DNA from: Bacteroidota bacterium | GTDB lineage: Bacteria; Bacteroidota; Bacteroidia; Chitinophagales; UBA2359 | Direction: 5' to 3' | NCBI GenBank assembly: GCA_020631675.1 | Contig: JAHDGT010000235.1 | Location: 1 to 7,120, forward strand | Length of the DNA stretch: 7,120 nucleotides | Part shown: piece by piece, positions 1-5,577 of the stretch | How the letters are laid out: every line of letters starts with the position of its first letter | Numbering within the stretch: the stretch's first letter is position 1 | Notes under the pieces: model-generated | Database searches by the model: none | Told to the model about the DNA's origin: nothing | The model's input: only the letters and a program-made list of their open reading frames with translations | Translations under genes and position numbers: made by a program

Positions 1-41
1 GTATGGGTGATTATATGCTGTCCGAAGATAATGAATTTTAA
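1..41 (+). CDS. possible 3' end of a plus-strand gene (partial)
   Basis: The frame containing position 3 reads through 12 codons with an acidic ending (LSEDNEF) and closes with two stops in a row, TAA TAA at 39-44. This could be the tail of a gene that begins left of the window, with RNA-like element A lying downstream of it. The stretch is too short to show any family. The same bases read on the minus strand contain TATCTTCG (23-30), which resembles a Bacteroidota -7 promoter box, so this could instead be the promoter of a minus-strand gene to the left. I cannot decide between the two. Confidence 0.2.
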   Translation, partial: MGDYMLSEDNEF

Positions 42-218
42 TAATTTGAGGAAGAGTCATTCCATTCCTTCTGCAAGGGATAGGAGTGGTATTAAGGGTG
101 CTGCATGGCGTGTGAGTGCGCCTGTTGCGGGGGCGGCCCAGAGGTAGCCACCGCAACAGGCAGCAACGAACCGACAGGCAGTGCGCTTAATAAGAACGGA
201 TAGCCCGACCACGCAGTT

Positions 219-235
219 AAGGCTTGCGCCTTTTT
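219..235 (+). terminator. possible short intrinsic terminator inside element A
   Basis: AAGGC (219-223) and GCCTT (228-232) form a 5-bp stem with a TTGC loop, and the T run extends to 235. If element A is made as an RNA, this could end it at about 235. The same bases also form the left arm of the long-range hairpin with 301-322, so the two folds exclude each other. Copy B has no matching terminator, so this may be incidental. Confidence 0.3.
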
Positions 236-269
236 AGACTCGAGACTAGAGACCCGAGACTAGAGACTT
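235..269 (+). repeat. 7-nt tandem repeat array, five units (RAGAYNN family)
   Basis: Five consecutive 7-nt units read TAGACTC, GAGACTA, GAGACCC, GAGACTA and GAGACTT, followed at once by CGTG (270-273). The 13-nt CGAGACTAGAGAC recurs with a 14-nt spacing (241-253 and 255-267). The array lies in the loop of the 3' hairpin of element A. Arrays at 1765-1799 and 3661-3681 have the same period, consensus and closing CGT on the opposite strand. Confidence 0.75.
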
Positions 270-329
270 CGTGTACTACGCCAATATTTTGCTGCTTGCT
301 GGCGCAAGCCTTTATTGCGTGGATGCAGC

Positions 330-1661
330 CTAATGCCCATCCGTTTTCACTGTGAAATTTTCATCAGTAGTTGCTTCCAAACAAGGGATGAAGCAGAAGA
401 GAATCGCGAAGCCCATGATGTCGATCTGGCGAAGGAGGACCGCATCTAAGAGGAAGACGGCGGCGTAAAAACCCATGCTGGCCAAGCCAAAAATGAAGAG
501 GGTGAGCGGGCGGTGGCGGTATAAATACCACAGCCAATACAGTGCGATGGCGACCAAGATCAGTAAGCCGATGATACCGGCGACCGCCCATAGGAAGAGG
601 TATTGGGAGTGGTTGTTGAGGGGTAGTTTGTAGGGGTCTGTATCGTAGATTTTTCTGACTTCGTCGATCACATCGCCGGTACCTACGCCGGTTAGCCAAT
701 TGTTGCTGGTGAGCGACCAATAATTTTGCCAAGAGACCAGGCGACGAACGGAGGTGAAATGCTCCATATTTGGCTGATCGTCGGCATGCCTTTGGAGTTG
801 CTTCAGTTCCCAGAACATTTGATCGTAGCGCAGCTTGACACTGGGCACGAATTGGTAGGTGGCCCTGGGCAGCCCAATGGCGAAGGCCAGTAAGAGCGCA
901 GCAATACTAATATTGGCAAGCAATTGACTGCTACGGGCTGCGATGATGGGTTGAACGCGTTTTATAGCGTAGGCGGCCGCCATGACCATTAAGCCTGCGA
1001 ATAAGCCGATCTGCCCGCCTCTGCCGCCAAGGAATAAGGAGGTGGCAATGAGCAAGATCACCGATAGAAAAGCGAGCTTACGATGGGGTCCGCGAAAGAA
1101 GAGATAGGCACTGGATAGGGCAGCAATAGCCACCATATTGCTGAACTGAATACGGTCAATGAGTGGCGAATACAGTCCGAACTGAATGCGACTTTTATTG
1201 TCCGGGAAATCTCTGAAAATGCCTGCGGAATCTGAAATTTGCCGAGCCAGTTCATCACTCAGCAGGAAGAAAATGAGGGTAATACCCGCATTGACCAAGG
1301 TGCCGCCAATGAATGCCCAGAAGTAAGTTTTGCCCTTGCAACGCAGCATTTCTTGGTAGTGCAGCGCAATGAATGCCAATACGATCAAAGGGGTTTGCTG
1401 GTAGAGCATTTTCTGGCCGTAGGCGATATTCTGCGTGTGTAACATGCCCAGCAAGTACACGAAATAGAGCAGGAACATACCCACTAAAACGGGCTGCTGT
1501 TTGATCCGTTTGAACAAGGATTTCGGCTCCAGCAAAAAACGGTAGAAGGCAAATACCAACAAACAGATCATTGCTACGGAAGCCGCCCCTTTAGATAAAG
1601 GCATAGCTGCCATCATAACAATAAAACCGATGTGCGCTAGTATATCAACCGCGCCTTGCAA
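330..1661 (-). CDS. O-antigen ligase / polymerase family membrane protein
   Basis: A polytopic inner-membrane protein of the Wzy/WaaL type, which either joins finished O-antigen or similar glycan to its lipid acceptor or polymerises the repeat units in the periplasm. The protein is 443 aa from the TTG at 1661, with about 10-12 hydrophobic segments. A GGRGG turn (about 212-216) follows one membrane segment. The large hydrophilic loop at about 266-353 is where the family acts. It carries RRLVSWQNYW (about 306-315), the family-typical NNWLTGVGTGD (about 320-330) and the NNHSQ histidine (about 351), which resembles the ligase's catalytic His. The open frame reaches a GTG at 1763, but a strong promoter lies at 1715-1722, inside that extension. 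I therefore prefer TTG at 1661, with ATG at 1616 or 1613 as alternatives; the ATG starts would cut into the first membrane segment. No polysaccharide genes are adjacent, so ligase and polymerase cannot be told apart. Confidence 0.82.
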   Translation of the reverse strand: MQGAVDILAHIGFIVMMAAMPLSKGAASVAMICLLVFAFYRFLLEPKSLFKRIKQQPVLVGMFLLYFVYLLGMLHTQNIAYGQKMLYQQTPLIVLAFIALHYQEMLRCKGKTYFWAFIGGTLVNAGITLIFFLLSDELARQISDSAGIFRDFPDNKSRIQFGLYSPLIDRIQFSNMVAIAALSSAYLFFRGPHRKLAFLSVILLIATSLFLGGRGGQIGLFAGLMVMAAAYAIKRVQPIIAARSSQLLANISIAALLLAFAIGLPRATYQFVPSVKLRYDQMFWELKQLQRHADDQPNMEHFTSVRRLVSWQNYWSLTSNNWLTGVGTGDVIDEVRKIYDTDPYKLPLNNHSQYLFLWAVAGIIGLLILVAIALYWLWYLYRHRPLTLFIFGLASMGFYAAVFLLDAVLLRQIDIMGFAILFCFIPCLEATTDENFTVKTDGH

Positions 1662-1698
1662 AGTTTTGAGTGTATGTTTTTGCTGACCGATGATGTTC

Positions 1699-1729
1699 TT
1701 ATTAAGTACTTGGACAAAAGTAACTGTAT
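1699..1729 (-). promoter_or_regulatory. promoter of the ligase gene, TACTTTTG -7 box
   Basis: The minus strand reads TACTTTTG at 1722-1715, a perfect match to the Bacteroidota sigma-ABfr -7 consensus TAnnTTTG. Transcription would start near 1710. The whole 31-nt block matches the response-regulator promoter at 7007-7037 at 27 positions, including TCCARGTACTTA downstream of the -7 box, which promoter recognition alone does not require. I see no clear -33 TTG. The block lies inside the open frame extending to the GTG at 1763, which argues against that start. Confidence 0.6.
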
Positions 1730-1764
1730 TGTGCTGGTCAGATAAATATTTCGGCACCAGCACG

Positions 1765-1799
1765 AAATCTTATGTCTTACGTCTTAAATCTTATGTCTT
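1765..1799 (-). repeat. 7-nt tandem repeat array, five units (RAGAYNN family)
   Basis: Read on the minus strand from 1799, five consecutive heptamers are AAGACAT, AAGATTT, AAGACGT, then AAGACAT and AAGATTT again, closed by CGTG (1764-1761). This is the same layout as the array at 235-269. It sits between the terminator hairpin at 1811-1844 and the promoter at 1699-1729. The alternative GTG start of the ligase frame is part of the closing CGTG. Confidence 0.75.
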
Positions 1800-1810
1800 G
1801 TGTTATAAAT

Positions 1811-1844
1811 GCGAAAGCACGTCCTTTATCAGACGTGCTTTCGC
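1811..1844 (-). terminator. terminator hairpin after the coiled-coil gene
   Basis: GCGAAAGCACGTC (1811-1823) and GACGTGCTTTCGC (1832-1844) form a perfect 13-bp stem with an 8-nt loop. It begins 28 nt beyond the stop codon at 1873, in the direction of transcription. The minus-strand sequence after it is ATTTATAAC, A/T-rich but without a clean U run, so termination may be only partly intrinsic. Confidence 0.65.
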
Positions 1845-1872
1845 TTGTCGAGGTTGTTTTATTCAGCTAAAA

Positions 1873-3249
1873 TCAACCCCATTTTTTAAGTATATCATCC
1901 GACTCGCCCTCAGTTTCATCCTCTTTCTTATCCTCTGGGGCAGGTGCTGCGTTTTCCGCTATTTCTTCCTTTGCGGCTTCAACTGTTTTCACTTCGACAG
2001 CAGCAGCTTTTTCTTCCACTTTAGGCACATCGGCATCCACATCCGCATCCGCCTGCTTTGTTTCCACCTCCTCTGCTTTTGCCGCCTTATTCTCTTCTGC
2101 TTGTCTTTTCGCCTCTTCCTTACGGGCTTTAGCCGCCGCTTCTTTTTGTGCTCTCTTTTCCGCTATTTCTTTAGCTTTACGAGTGGCTTCCTCACGTTTT
2201 TCTAAAGCCTTAGCCATCATATCCTCCTCCTTTTTCAGTTTGCCACGCAACTCTTCTAAGGTCTCCTGAATACCATCCAGCTTTTCCGCTTTAGAAGTCT
2301 TTCTCGCCTCGATCGCATCGATTTTAGCCTTACTCAACTGCGCCTCGAACTGATTCGATGGGTTTCGTGCCCGCTTATGTGCGAACTCCAGGTCCTTACG
2401 GTCATAGCTCAAAGAGCGTTCTATCTTTTGGTAGATCTTTTCCAAGTCAGTGATCCGCTTTTTCAGTCGGTTCATCTCATCACTCCCCCTGTTCGCACGC
2501 AACAGATCAAAAGCCTCATCAAACTGCTCGTACAAACCATCGCGGGTCAGTCGTGGCAAGCGCAAACCCTTCAATTGAGCTTGTAGGTTGCGCAGCTTCA
2601 TCGACATGCCTTTGAAACTACGTCCCTTAGCGATCTGCTCTCTGATCGCATTCACCTCAGTACTGATCTTATCCGCCTGCTCTTTAGAGGCTTTTTCGCG
2701 ATGCTTATTGCTTTCTTTACGCTTCGCCTTCAAGCTATCGAACACCTTGTCCGTCCGATCGCGCAAGTCTTTGAACTGCTCTCTACTGATGTCGCGCATA
2801 GATACGTGGTGCTGCAATTTCTTACTTTGCGAGACCGCGATATCCCAGTGCTCCTGATCATAGTTCTCCGTGCTGGCCACCAAAGCTTCCAATTGCTCCG
2901 CTTTCGCATTCAATTCGCTGAACAGCTTCAAAGAAAGGATCTTCACATACCATTCCTTCTCCGCTAAATTCACCACATTGGTATTCTTCGCTTTGATGTG
3001 ATCCGGCAATAAACTCGGCCCCTCCATCGTATGCTCCAAATAAGTATGCCCCTCCGGGAAGCTACTCGGATCCACATCCGCCACATCCTTCTCCTTGATC
3101 TTAAAGATCTCATTCACAAAATCCGTCGGCGTCCCCTCTTTCGGGAAAGTCCAGATGTCCAGTTTATTATCCACAGCCCTAAGCTGTACCAGAACAATAA
3201 TGTCTTTGTCTCGGGCATCCGCGCCCCAGAATACAATACGATCTTTCAT
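1873..3249 (-). CDS. conserved hypothetical coiled-coil protein
   Basis: This 458-aa soluble protein has no signal peptide or membrane segment. Residues 1-105 look globular, opening with MKDRIVFWGADARDKDIIVL and containing WTFPKEGTP (about 33-41) and FPEGH (about 64-68). Residues 110-380 are mostly charged helix, probably long coiled coils. Two segments (about 156-180 and 238-254) are distantly reminiscent of DUF349 helices. Residues 345-400 are rich in A, E, K and R, and 400-450 is an acidic, alanine-rich, probably disordered tail ending in DDILKKWG. A TAG in frame two codons upstream makes the ATG at 3249 the earliest possible ATG start. I recall similar hypothetical proteins in Saprospiria but know of no function; a scaffold or cytoskeleton-like role would be a guess. 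It appears to be its own unit, with a 603-bp gap before it and a terminator after it. Confidence 0.85.
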   Translation of the reverse strand: MKDRIVFWGADARDKDIIVLVQLRAVDNKLDIWTFPKEGTPTDFVNEIFKIKEKDVADVDPSSFPEGHTYLEHTMEGPSLLPDHIKAKNTNVVNLAEKEWYVKILSLKLFSELNAKAEQLEALVASTENYDQEHWDIAVSQSKKLQHHVSMRDISREQFKDLRDRTDKVFDSLKAKRKESNKHREKASKEQADKISTEVNAIREQIAKGRSFKGMSMKLRNLQAQLKGLRLPRLTRDGLYEQFDEAFDLLRANRGSDEMNRLKKRITDLEKIYQKIERSLSYDRKDLEFAHKRARNPSNQFEAQLSKAKIDAIEARKTSKAEKLDGIQETLEELRGKLKKEEDMMAKALEKREEATRKAKEIAEKRAQKEAAAKARKEEAKRQAEENKAAKAEEVETKQADADVDADVPKVEEKAAAVEVKTVEAAKEEIAENAAPAPEDKKEDETEGESDDILKKWG

Positions 3250-3365
3250 GTGCTATTAGCTCTAATACACTATACAGAAGCAACGCTAAAATCACTTCTG
3301 CGAAAAAGTAGTTTGTGCAGTACTGAGGTAGTTTTATCTCTATTTACTGCTTCATAATGGCGCAT
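3250..3365 (-). promoter_or_regulatory. 5' leader region of the coiled-coil gene
   Basis: This stretch lies between element B and the ATG at 3249. A 26-nt hairpin at 3275-3300 (arms CAGAAGTGA and TTGCTTCTG on the minus strand, two G-U pairs) sits 25 nt before the start codon. There is no convincing TAnnTTTG box; the closest is TACTTTTTCG on the minus strand at about 3302-3311. The plus strand carries TGAGGTAGTTT at 3324-3334, an 11-nt match to the ends of the foldback at 3690-3855. The promoter call is weak. Confidence 0.25.
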
Positions 3366-3614
3366 CCACGCAATAAAAAACTGATTCAACTTCGTAGGGA
3401 AGTTTGTGGTAGAGCAAATTCATGAATTTGCTCTACGGCAAATCATTGAGTATTCAAATCCATCAGTTTTTTACTGCGTGGTCGGGCTATCCGTTAAAAT
3501 TCAGCTGCTGCCTGCTGCTGTTTGGCAGGCATAAAAATGGCTACCTCTGGGCCGCCTTTTTATGCCGCCAAACAGGGCGCATTCATCAGCTTCATTACCA
3601 CTCCTATCCCTTGC
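3366..3614 (-). ncRNA. structured RNA-like intergenic element, copy B
   Basis: This is the second copy of the element at 73-322, on the minus strand and almost the same length (249 vs 250 nt). The three conserved blocks lie at 3614-3596, 3556-3538 and 3495-3473. The apical stem pairs 3518-3537 with 3557-3575 (19 bp, one bulge) around the same loop, GGCGGCCCAGAGGTAGCCA, though the stem sequence is quite unlike that of copy A. The 3' hairpin pairs 3366-3385 with 3462-3481: 20 of 20 if transcribed on the minus strand, counting one G-U pair. Its loop holds a perfect 28-nt palindrome instead of a heptamer array. The basal stem is weaker than in copy A. The orientation matches purH and the coiled-coil gene, so it could be a 3' UTR part, a separate small RNA, or a dispersed repeat. 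Confidence 0.6.
3409..3436. repeat. perfect 28-nt palindrome
   Basis: GTAGAGCAAATTCA is followed directly by its own reverse complement, 14 nt per half with no mismatch. It sits in the loop of the 3' hairpin of element B. A smaller inverted repeat, AACTTC/GAAGTT (3388-3404), lies beside it. It could be a nested RNA hairpin or a binding site for a dimeric protein. Confidence 0.7.
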
Positions 3615-3660
3615 GCGAGGCGTCGGTAAAATAGTCGTGGCACTAAGAAGATTTAGGACG

Positions 3661-3681
3661 AAATCTTAAATCTTATGTCTC
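3661..3681 (-). repeat. 7-nt tandem repeat array, three units (RAGAYNN family)
   Basis: On the minus strand the units are GAGACAT, AAGATTT and AAGATTT, closed by CGTC (3660-3657). The units and layout match the array at 1765-1799 but there are only three. It lies between the purH foldback and element B. Confidence 0.65.
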
Positions 3682-3689
3682 TCAATTAA

Positions 3690-3855
3690 TGAGGTAGTTT
3701 AAAGTTATTTTCTCGACCTTACCCCTAAGTCATTGATCCTGAATACTTCAGCTTTTTTTCGCCCCGTACTTTTCAAGTACGAAACTCAAAAAGAGCTTCG
3801 TCTTCAAAATCAAGCACTTAGGTGCGGTTCAGATGAAAAACTTTAAACTACCTCA
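3690..3855 (-). repeat. 166-nt foldback (inverted repeat) at the end of purH
   Basis: The outer arms are an exact 17-bp inverted repeat, TGAGGTAGTTTAAAGTT (3690-3706) against 3839-3855, and the purH stop codon TGA is the first triplet of the minus-strand arm. The complementarity continues inward on one axis near 3773: CCTAAGT (3724-3730/3816-3822), an 11-bp stretch (3733-3743/3803-3813), AGCT (3750-3753/3794-3797), and a 7-bp tip with a 3-nt loop (3765-3771/3775-3781). Five stem deviations are G-U pairs in minus-strand RNA but A-C mismatches in plus-strand RNA, which suggests selection on the purH transcript. It may act as a terminator or 3'-end stabiliser of purH mRNA. A miniature mobile element with terminal inverted repeats is the alternative. 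Confidence 0.7.
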
Positions 3856-5472
3856 ATGCTTAAAGTGGCGCAATCCCGTCATGATCATATCAATGCCAAG
3901 ATCATCACAAGCCGCGACCACCTGCTTGTCGCGAATCGAACCACCCGGCTGCACAATGGTACGCACACCAAAGGTAGCCGCTAATTCCACATTATCCGCA
4001 AAAGGGAAAAAGGCGTCTGATATCATGACCGAACGTCCGATCTCACTTTTCAAGTAGGCGTCCGAATCAACGTCAGCACCCTCGAATTCGTTCCTTAGGT
4101 TCTCTTTACACTTTTCAAGGGCCAGCTTGGTCGCTACCAAGCGGTTCGGCTGACCTGCTCCCATACCGAGTAGCTGCATAGCGCCATCTTTCTCACGTAC
4201 TACTGCTATTGAGTTACTCTTGATGTTACTGATCGCTTGTAAACCGAATGTCACCAAAGGTTTCAATGCATCCATATCCACCGATTTACTCGTAGCGCAC
4301 TCCATCTTGTTGTACAAGTCCTCGTCATGCGCTTGCACCAATAGCGAGCCATTCATATAGCGCATGTCTTGCCCTGTTCGTGCCGCATTGGTATCATACT
4401 CAATCACCCGAAGGTTCTTGTGTAACTGTAAGTAAGTCAAAGCATCCGCTTCTATGCTCGGCGCAATGACCACCTCCACGAATTTACGCTGAGAACGATC
4501 CTCCGCATCTAACTGAAAGAATTGTGCCGTTTCCAGATTTAATGGTCTGTTAAATGCAATAATACTACCGAAAGCACTGATCGGATCACCCGCCCAAGCT
4601 TTTTCCAAAGCTTCTCGCTGATCATCCGCCACACATAGCCCACATGGATTACTGTGCTTAATCACCGAACAAGCAATACCCTCATGAGCACGAACCGATT
4701 CGATCGCGCCATGCATATCCAGAATGTTATTGAAAGATAAGGCTTTGCCGTGTAATACTTTCATGTCGTACAAAGAAGCTTCCGCATTGGCATCCTTATA
4801 GTACAAGGCGGGCTGGTGCGAGTTCTCCCCATAGCGTAATGCCTTACCGCCTACAAAAGACATGCGTAAGCTCTCTAAGCCGTCCGACTTATCCATCGCC
4901 ATCGCGATCATGCTGTCGTAATCCGCTGTATGATTAAATGCGGTACGCATCATTTCCTTCCTGCTCTGCAAACTTAGTCCGCCTTGATTCTCGTTCAATT
5001 CGGCAATGATTTGATCGTAGTGATCCGGACTCGTTACACAGGCAACGAATTTATAGTTCTTAGCAGCGGAGCGCACCATCGTAGGTCCACCAATGTCAAT
5101 GTTTTCGATCAAAGTATCGTGATCCGCCCCCGCTTCCATCACCTTTTTAAAAGGGTAGAGGTTACAAACCACCATATCAATAGCTTGGATGTTCAAACCA
5201 GCGGCTTCCTCAGCATCCTTCTCACGATCATACAATAAAGCACTCTCGATCTGGAAACTGATGGTTTTCATGCGCCCACCAAAGGCTTCCGGATTACCCG
5301 TTACCTCGCTGATCTCCACAAAGGGAATACCCGCTTCGCTCAGCTTACGTCCGGTACCACCTGTAGAGATGAGCTCACAACCGTATTGCTGCAATGTTTT
5401 TGCTAATGGAATTAAGCCCGTTTTATCGCTCACACTGAGCAAGGCTCTTTTAATAGGAATCAAATGACTCAT
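3853..5472 (-). CDS. purH: bifunctional AICAR transformylase / IMP cyclohydrolase
   Basis: A cytosolic enzyme for the last two steps of de novo purine synthesis: it formylates AICAR with 10-formyl-tetrahydrofolate, then closes the ring to IMP. The protein is 539 aa, near the usual size. The N-terminal MGS-like cyclohydrolase domain (about 1-150) shows LLSVSDKTG, STGGT (36-40), GGRMKT, NLYPF (104-108) and ENIDIGGPTMVRSAAKN. K69, Y106, D126 and K138 fit the cyclohydrolase site as I recall it from the human enzyme. The transformylase domain (about 205-539) shows RYGENSHQ (213-220), the catalytic K272-H273 pair in IKHSNPCG, ISAFGS and SNSIAVV (419-425). The stretch after GGRMKT reads ISFQIESALL rather than the common LHPKIHGG form, a variant rather than damage. 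The ATG at 5472 lacks a Shine-Dalgarno sequence. The stop codon forms the edge of a large foldback. Confidence 0.97.
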   Translation of the reverse strand: MSHLIPIKRALLSVSDKTGLIPLAKTLQQYGCELISTGGTGRKLSEAGIPFVEISEVTGNPEAFGGRMKTISFQIESALLYDREKDAEEAAGLNIQAIDMVVCNLYPFKKVMEAGADHDTLIENIDIGGPTMVRSAAKNYKFVACVTSPDHYDQIIAELNENQGGLSLQSRKEMMRTAFNHTADYDSMIAMAMDKSDGLESLRMSFVGGKALRYGENSHQPALYYKDANAEASLYDMKVLHGKALSFNNILDMHGAIESVRAHEGIACSVIKHSNPCGLCVADDQREALEKAWAGDPISAFGSIIAFNRPLNLETAQFFQLDAEDRSQRKFVEVVIAPSIEADALTYLQLHKNLRVIEYDTNAARTGQDMRYMNGSLLVQAHDEDLYNKMECATSKSVDMDALKPLVTFGLQAISNIKSNSIAVVREKDGAMQLLGMGAGQPNRLVATKLALEKCKENLRNEFEGADVDSDAYLKSEIGRSVMISDAFFPFADNVELAATFGVRTIVQPGGSIRDKQVVAACDDLGIDMIMTGLRHFKH

Positions 5473-5525
5473 AATGTAATGGCTACTTCTACGTGTATAA
5501 ATCTGCTCATTTCTCGAACAGGGCG

Positions 5526-5533
5526 CGAAGATA
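5526..5533 (-). promoter_or_regulatory. possible purH promoter, TATCTTCG -7 box
   Basis: The minus strand reads TATCTTCG, one mismatch from TAnnTTTG, with TTT (consensus TTG) 19 nt upstream of its first T. Transcription would start near 5521, giving a purH leader of about 50 nt. The upstream part of this promoter overlaps the hairpin at 5546-5572. Confidence 0.4.
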
Positions 5534-5545
5534 GTCCGTACTTAG

Positions 5546-5572
5546 GCTTAAAGGAAGTAGTGTACTTTAAGC
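5546..5572 (-). terminator. hairpin just after the response-regulator stop
   Basis: GCTTAAAG (5546-5553) and CTTTAAGC (5565-5572) form a perfect 8-bp stem with an 11-nt loop, 5 nt beyond the stop codon. No U run follows on the minus strand, so it is a weak candidate for an intrinsic terminator. It may separate the regulator from purH or act as an operator at the purH promoter. Confidence 0.35.
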
Positions 5573-5577
5573 AAAAA

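Larger units (their letters stand above)
73..322 (+). ncRNA. structured RNA-like intergenic element, copy A
   Basis: This ~250-nt non-coding element shares three exact blocks with copy B at 3366-3614: GCAAGGGATAGGAGTGGTA (73-91), GGCGGCCCAGAGGTAGCCA (132-150) and a 23-nt block containing GGATAGCCCGACCACGC (195-217). The middle block forms the loop of a perfect 11-bp stem (120-130 with 151-161). A basal stem pairs 90-104 with 178-192 (14 of 15 positions, two G-U). A long-range 3' hairpin pairs 209-230 with 301-322 (21 of 22, one G-U) around a ~70-nt loop that holds a heptamer array. Stem sequences differ from copy B but pairing is kept, which argues for RNA structure. The G-U pair requires plus-strand transcription. 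GGGATAG...GGATAGCCCG intergenic sequences seem familiar from Bacteroidota genomes and might belong to a predicted RNA motif such as Flavo-1, but I cannot verify this. Confidence 0.6.

Noticed and set aside
235..269. Repeat arrays considered as a CRISPR.
   Set aside because: The units are 7 nt with no spacers, and no cas genes are present.
1690..2205. Long open frame on the plus strand encoding a Phe/Leu/Cys-rich protein.
   Set aside because: It is the antisense shadow of the coiled-coil gene's Lys/Glu-rich 3' end and runs across a terminator, a repeat array and a promoter.
1873..2250. Low-complexity Ala/Glu/Lys coding stretch considered as a frameshift artefact or a TonB-like proline-rich linker.
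   Set aside because: The frame stays open to a normal stop followed by a terminator, and there is no proline-rich or membrane-anchoring segment.
3324..3334. TGAGGTAGTTT resembles the 5' seed of the animal microRNA let-7.
   Set aside because: let-7 belongs to bilaterian animals; the window is clearly bacterial and the match is short.
3422..3634. Open frame of 70 codons on the plus strand in the long intergenic gap.
   Set aside because: It lies almost wholly over the conserved stems and loops of element B on the opposite strand, and its composition follows those repeats.
3638..3660. TGGCAC at about 3638 checked as the -24 part of a sigma-54 promoter that the response regulator might activate.
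   Set aside because: No GC-containing -12 element follows at the required spacing.
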